A stretch of DNA of 6,747 nucleotides from Chloroflexota bacterium (GTDB lineage: Bacteria > Chloroflexota > Anaerolineae > Anaerolineales > Villigracilaceae). Numbering within the stretch: position 1 is the stretch's first letter; every line of letters begins with the position of its first letter. Made by a program: the position numbers and the translations under genes. The stretch is taken from assembly GCA_021812905.1 (NCBI GenBank), contig JAKAMM010000095.1:1-6747 (forward strand), read 5' to 3'. The notes below the pieces were generated by a model. The model saw only the letters and a program-made list of their open reading frames with translations. It was not told the DNA's origin and ran no database searches. This document shows positions 6,151 through 6,747 of the stretch, one piece after another.

Positions 6151-6203
6151 GGAGTGTGCAGACTTTTGTCTGCGCTTCGCAAAGTCTTGAGACTTTGCAC
6201 TCC
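6151..6203. repeat. Cruciform-like three-way repeat in the serS leader
   Basis: An outer stem GGAGTG (6151-6156) / CACTCC (6198-6203) encloses two perfect hairpins: GCAGAC-TTTT-GTCTGC (6158-6173) and GCAAAGTC-TTGA-GACTTTGC (6179-6198, whose last base is also the first base of the outer CACTCC). The three-stem design is compact and nearly without unpaired bases, as in dispersed structured repeats. It lies wholly within the predicted serS T-box leader. Confidence 0.7.
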
Positions 6204-6224
6204 CTTCCCTGCGAGGGCAACCTG

Positions 6225-6266
6225 CCCCTTCGATACGGCTTCCGCCAGTCAGGGCAAGCGAAGGGG
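6225..6266. repeat. Inverted repeat overlapping T-box Stem I and the specifier
   Basis: CCCCTTCG (6225-6232) and CGAAGGGG (6259-6266) are a perfect 8-bp inverted repeat around a 26-nt spacer. On the leader RNA the upstream arm contains most of the Stem I 3' strand (CTTCG) and two bases of the UCC specifier, so this pairing and Stem I are mutually exclusive. Confidence 0.65.
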
Positions 6267-6356
6267 ATTTCATCATTGGGCTGATCGTCTCACACTATCC
6301 GACGACTCTCTGGACAGTTTTCTGATTACTTGTCTTCGCGCTGTCTTATTAGTCTG

Positions 6357-6384
6357 ATTATATGCGGCGGGAAATAAATGTCAA
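6357..6384 (-). promoter_or_regulatory. Consensus sigma-70 promoter of serS
   Basis: On the minus strand TTGACA (6384-6379) and TATAAT (6362-6357) are both perfect consensus hexamers with a 16-nt spacer. Transcription should start near 6350, just before T-box Stem I, giving a leader of about 410 nt. A strong constitutive promoter suits control by premature termination. Confidence 0.85.
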
Positions 6385-6425
6385 TCCTTGTTATCCTTCC
6401 TTCAAAATCCGTGAACAAATGCACA

Positions 6426-6456
6426 TTGTCATTCTATGAAAACTTTGTGGTATATT
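6426..6456 (+). promoter_or_regulatory. Likely promoter of the response regulator gene
   Basis: TTGTCA (6426-6431) and TATATT (6451-6456) are separated by 19 nt, longer than ideal, but a TGG directly before TATATT gives an extended -10. It is followed by the start codon at 6484 and stands back to back with the serS promoter. Confidence 0.45.
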
Positions 6457-6483
6457 TTGATTAAGAGCGAAAAGCGAGGAACC

Positions 6484-6747
6484 ATGAATGAACGCATATT
6501 GATCATCGAAGACGATCAGGCCATTTTGAAACTCTTACAACGCGGACTAGCCTACGAAGGCTACACCGTCGACACAGCCACCGATGGCCGAACAGGTTTG
6601 ATCCTGGCCCGTGACCATACGCCCGACATCGTTATCCTCGATTGGATGCTTCCCGGCATGGACGGTCTCGAGGTCTGTCATCGCCTGCGGACTGGCGGCT
6701 CGATCCCGATCCTGATGCTGACCGCCAAAGATACTGTACAGGATCGC
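6484..6747 (+). CDS. Response regulator receiver domain, probably OmpR family (3' end cut by window)
   Basis: The first 88 residues of a two-component response regulator are present and open to the window edge. Receiver landmarks are E9-D10-D11 (acidic metal pocket), D53 in [11 protein letters not shown] (phosphoacceptor), T80 in LMLTAKD and K82. The [18 protein letters not shown] wording is typical of OmpR/PhoB-type regulators, whose DNA-binding winged helix would lie beyond the window; the output domain is therefore inferred. Start ATG 6484 follows GAGGA (6476-6480). The gene diverges from serS with about 130 nt between start codon and serS promoter elements. A partner histidine kinase may follow downstream but is not visible. 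Confidence 0.92.
   Translation, partial: MNERILIIEDDQAILKLLQRGLAYEGYTVDTATDGRTGLILARDHTPDIVILDWMLPGMDGLEVCHRLRTGGSIPILMLTAKDTVQDR

Larger units (their letters stand above)
5958..6350 (-). promoter_or_regulatory. Serine T-box riboswitch leader of serS
   Basis: This RNA leader senses uncharged tRNA-Ser. Stem I spans about 6339-6258. Its base is GCGAAG (6339-6334) with CTTCGC (6263-6258), and the 5' internal loop holds ACAAGTA. Above are helices ATCA/TGAT and CTG/CAG, an AGAGAG segment (6311-6306), and a distal stem TCGTC/GACGA with loop GGATAGTGTGA. The 3' loop reads GAAA-TCC, giving UCC (6267-6265) as a serine specifier codon for a GGA anticodon. The T-box motif AGCAGGTGGCACCACGA (6046-6030) contains TGGC, matching a GCCA tRNA 3' end, and bacterial tRNA-Ser has G73. 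A terminator follows. Specifier and discriminator both agree with the downstream gene. About 211 nt separate Stem I from the T-box and contain several repeat-like hairpins where Stems II and III are expected. The exact fold there, and any Stem IIA/B pseudoknot, could not be resolved. Confidence 0.88.

Noticed and set aside
6059..6203. CRISPR array suggested by clustered palindromes
   Set aside because: The palindromes differ from each other and have no regular repeat-spacer pattern.
6084..6357. Short plus-strand frames (about 66-82 codons) in the serS leader
   Set aside because: They run through palindromic repeats and the antisense of the T-box, with arginine- and serine-rich nonsense composition.

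Overview
The window looks like a chromosomal segment from a Chloroflexota bacterium, most likely Anaerolineae. This is an inference from three things: the character of the proteins (M42 peptidases, DUF456 membrane protein, SerRS with an [15 protein letters not shown] motif 2), a serine T-box leader, and many short palindromic and heptameric intergenic repeats. Nothing here fixes the taxonomy.

Positions 20-3702 (+ strand) form a tightly packed five-gene cluster: M42 aminopeptidase A, an MNT-type nucleotidyltransferase antitoxin (MntA-like), a HEPN toxin (HepT-like) broken by a +1 frameshift at an A6 run, an S51/class-I-amidotransferase-like peptidase starting at TTG, and M42 aminopeptidase B. 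The junctions are a 4-nt ATGA overlap, a 14-nt overlap, and gaps of 9 and 19 nt, so the genes are probably co-transcribed. The toxin-antitoxin pair is visibly more A/T-rich than its neighbours and looks like an acquired cassette inside a peptidase operon. M42 B carries an in-frame, repeat-derived insertion of about 26 residues. A strong hairpin at 3722-3747 separates this cluster from the convergent minus-strand genes.

Positions 3760-5939 (- strand) read, in transcription order, serS (seryl-tRNA synthetase), a DUF456 membrane protein and a 94-aa three-helix membrane protein. An array of eight 7-bp units covers the serS stop codon and the serS-DUF456 gap.

Positions 5940-6483 hold no protein gene but are functionally dense. 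A consensus sigma-70 promoter (6384-6357, -) drives a leader of about 410 nt with the parts of a serine T-box riboswitch. These are a Stem I of about 82 nt with a UCC specifier, a T-box/antiterminator whose UGGC matches the G73-CCA end of tRNA-Ser, and a terminator followed by a U-rich tract just before the serS ribosome binding site. The middle of the leader, where Stems II and III are expected, is expanded with several perfect hairpins that look like dispersed repeats. One inverted repeat could compete with Stem I for the specifier strand.

From 6484 (+) a divergent gene begins: the receiver domain of a response regulator, cut by the window edge.

The strongest items for follow-up are the repeat-laden serine T-box leader, the frameshifted HEPN toxin beside an intact MNT antitoxin, and the protein-coding repeat insertion in M42 peptidase B.
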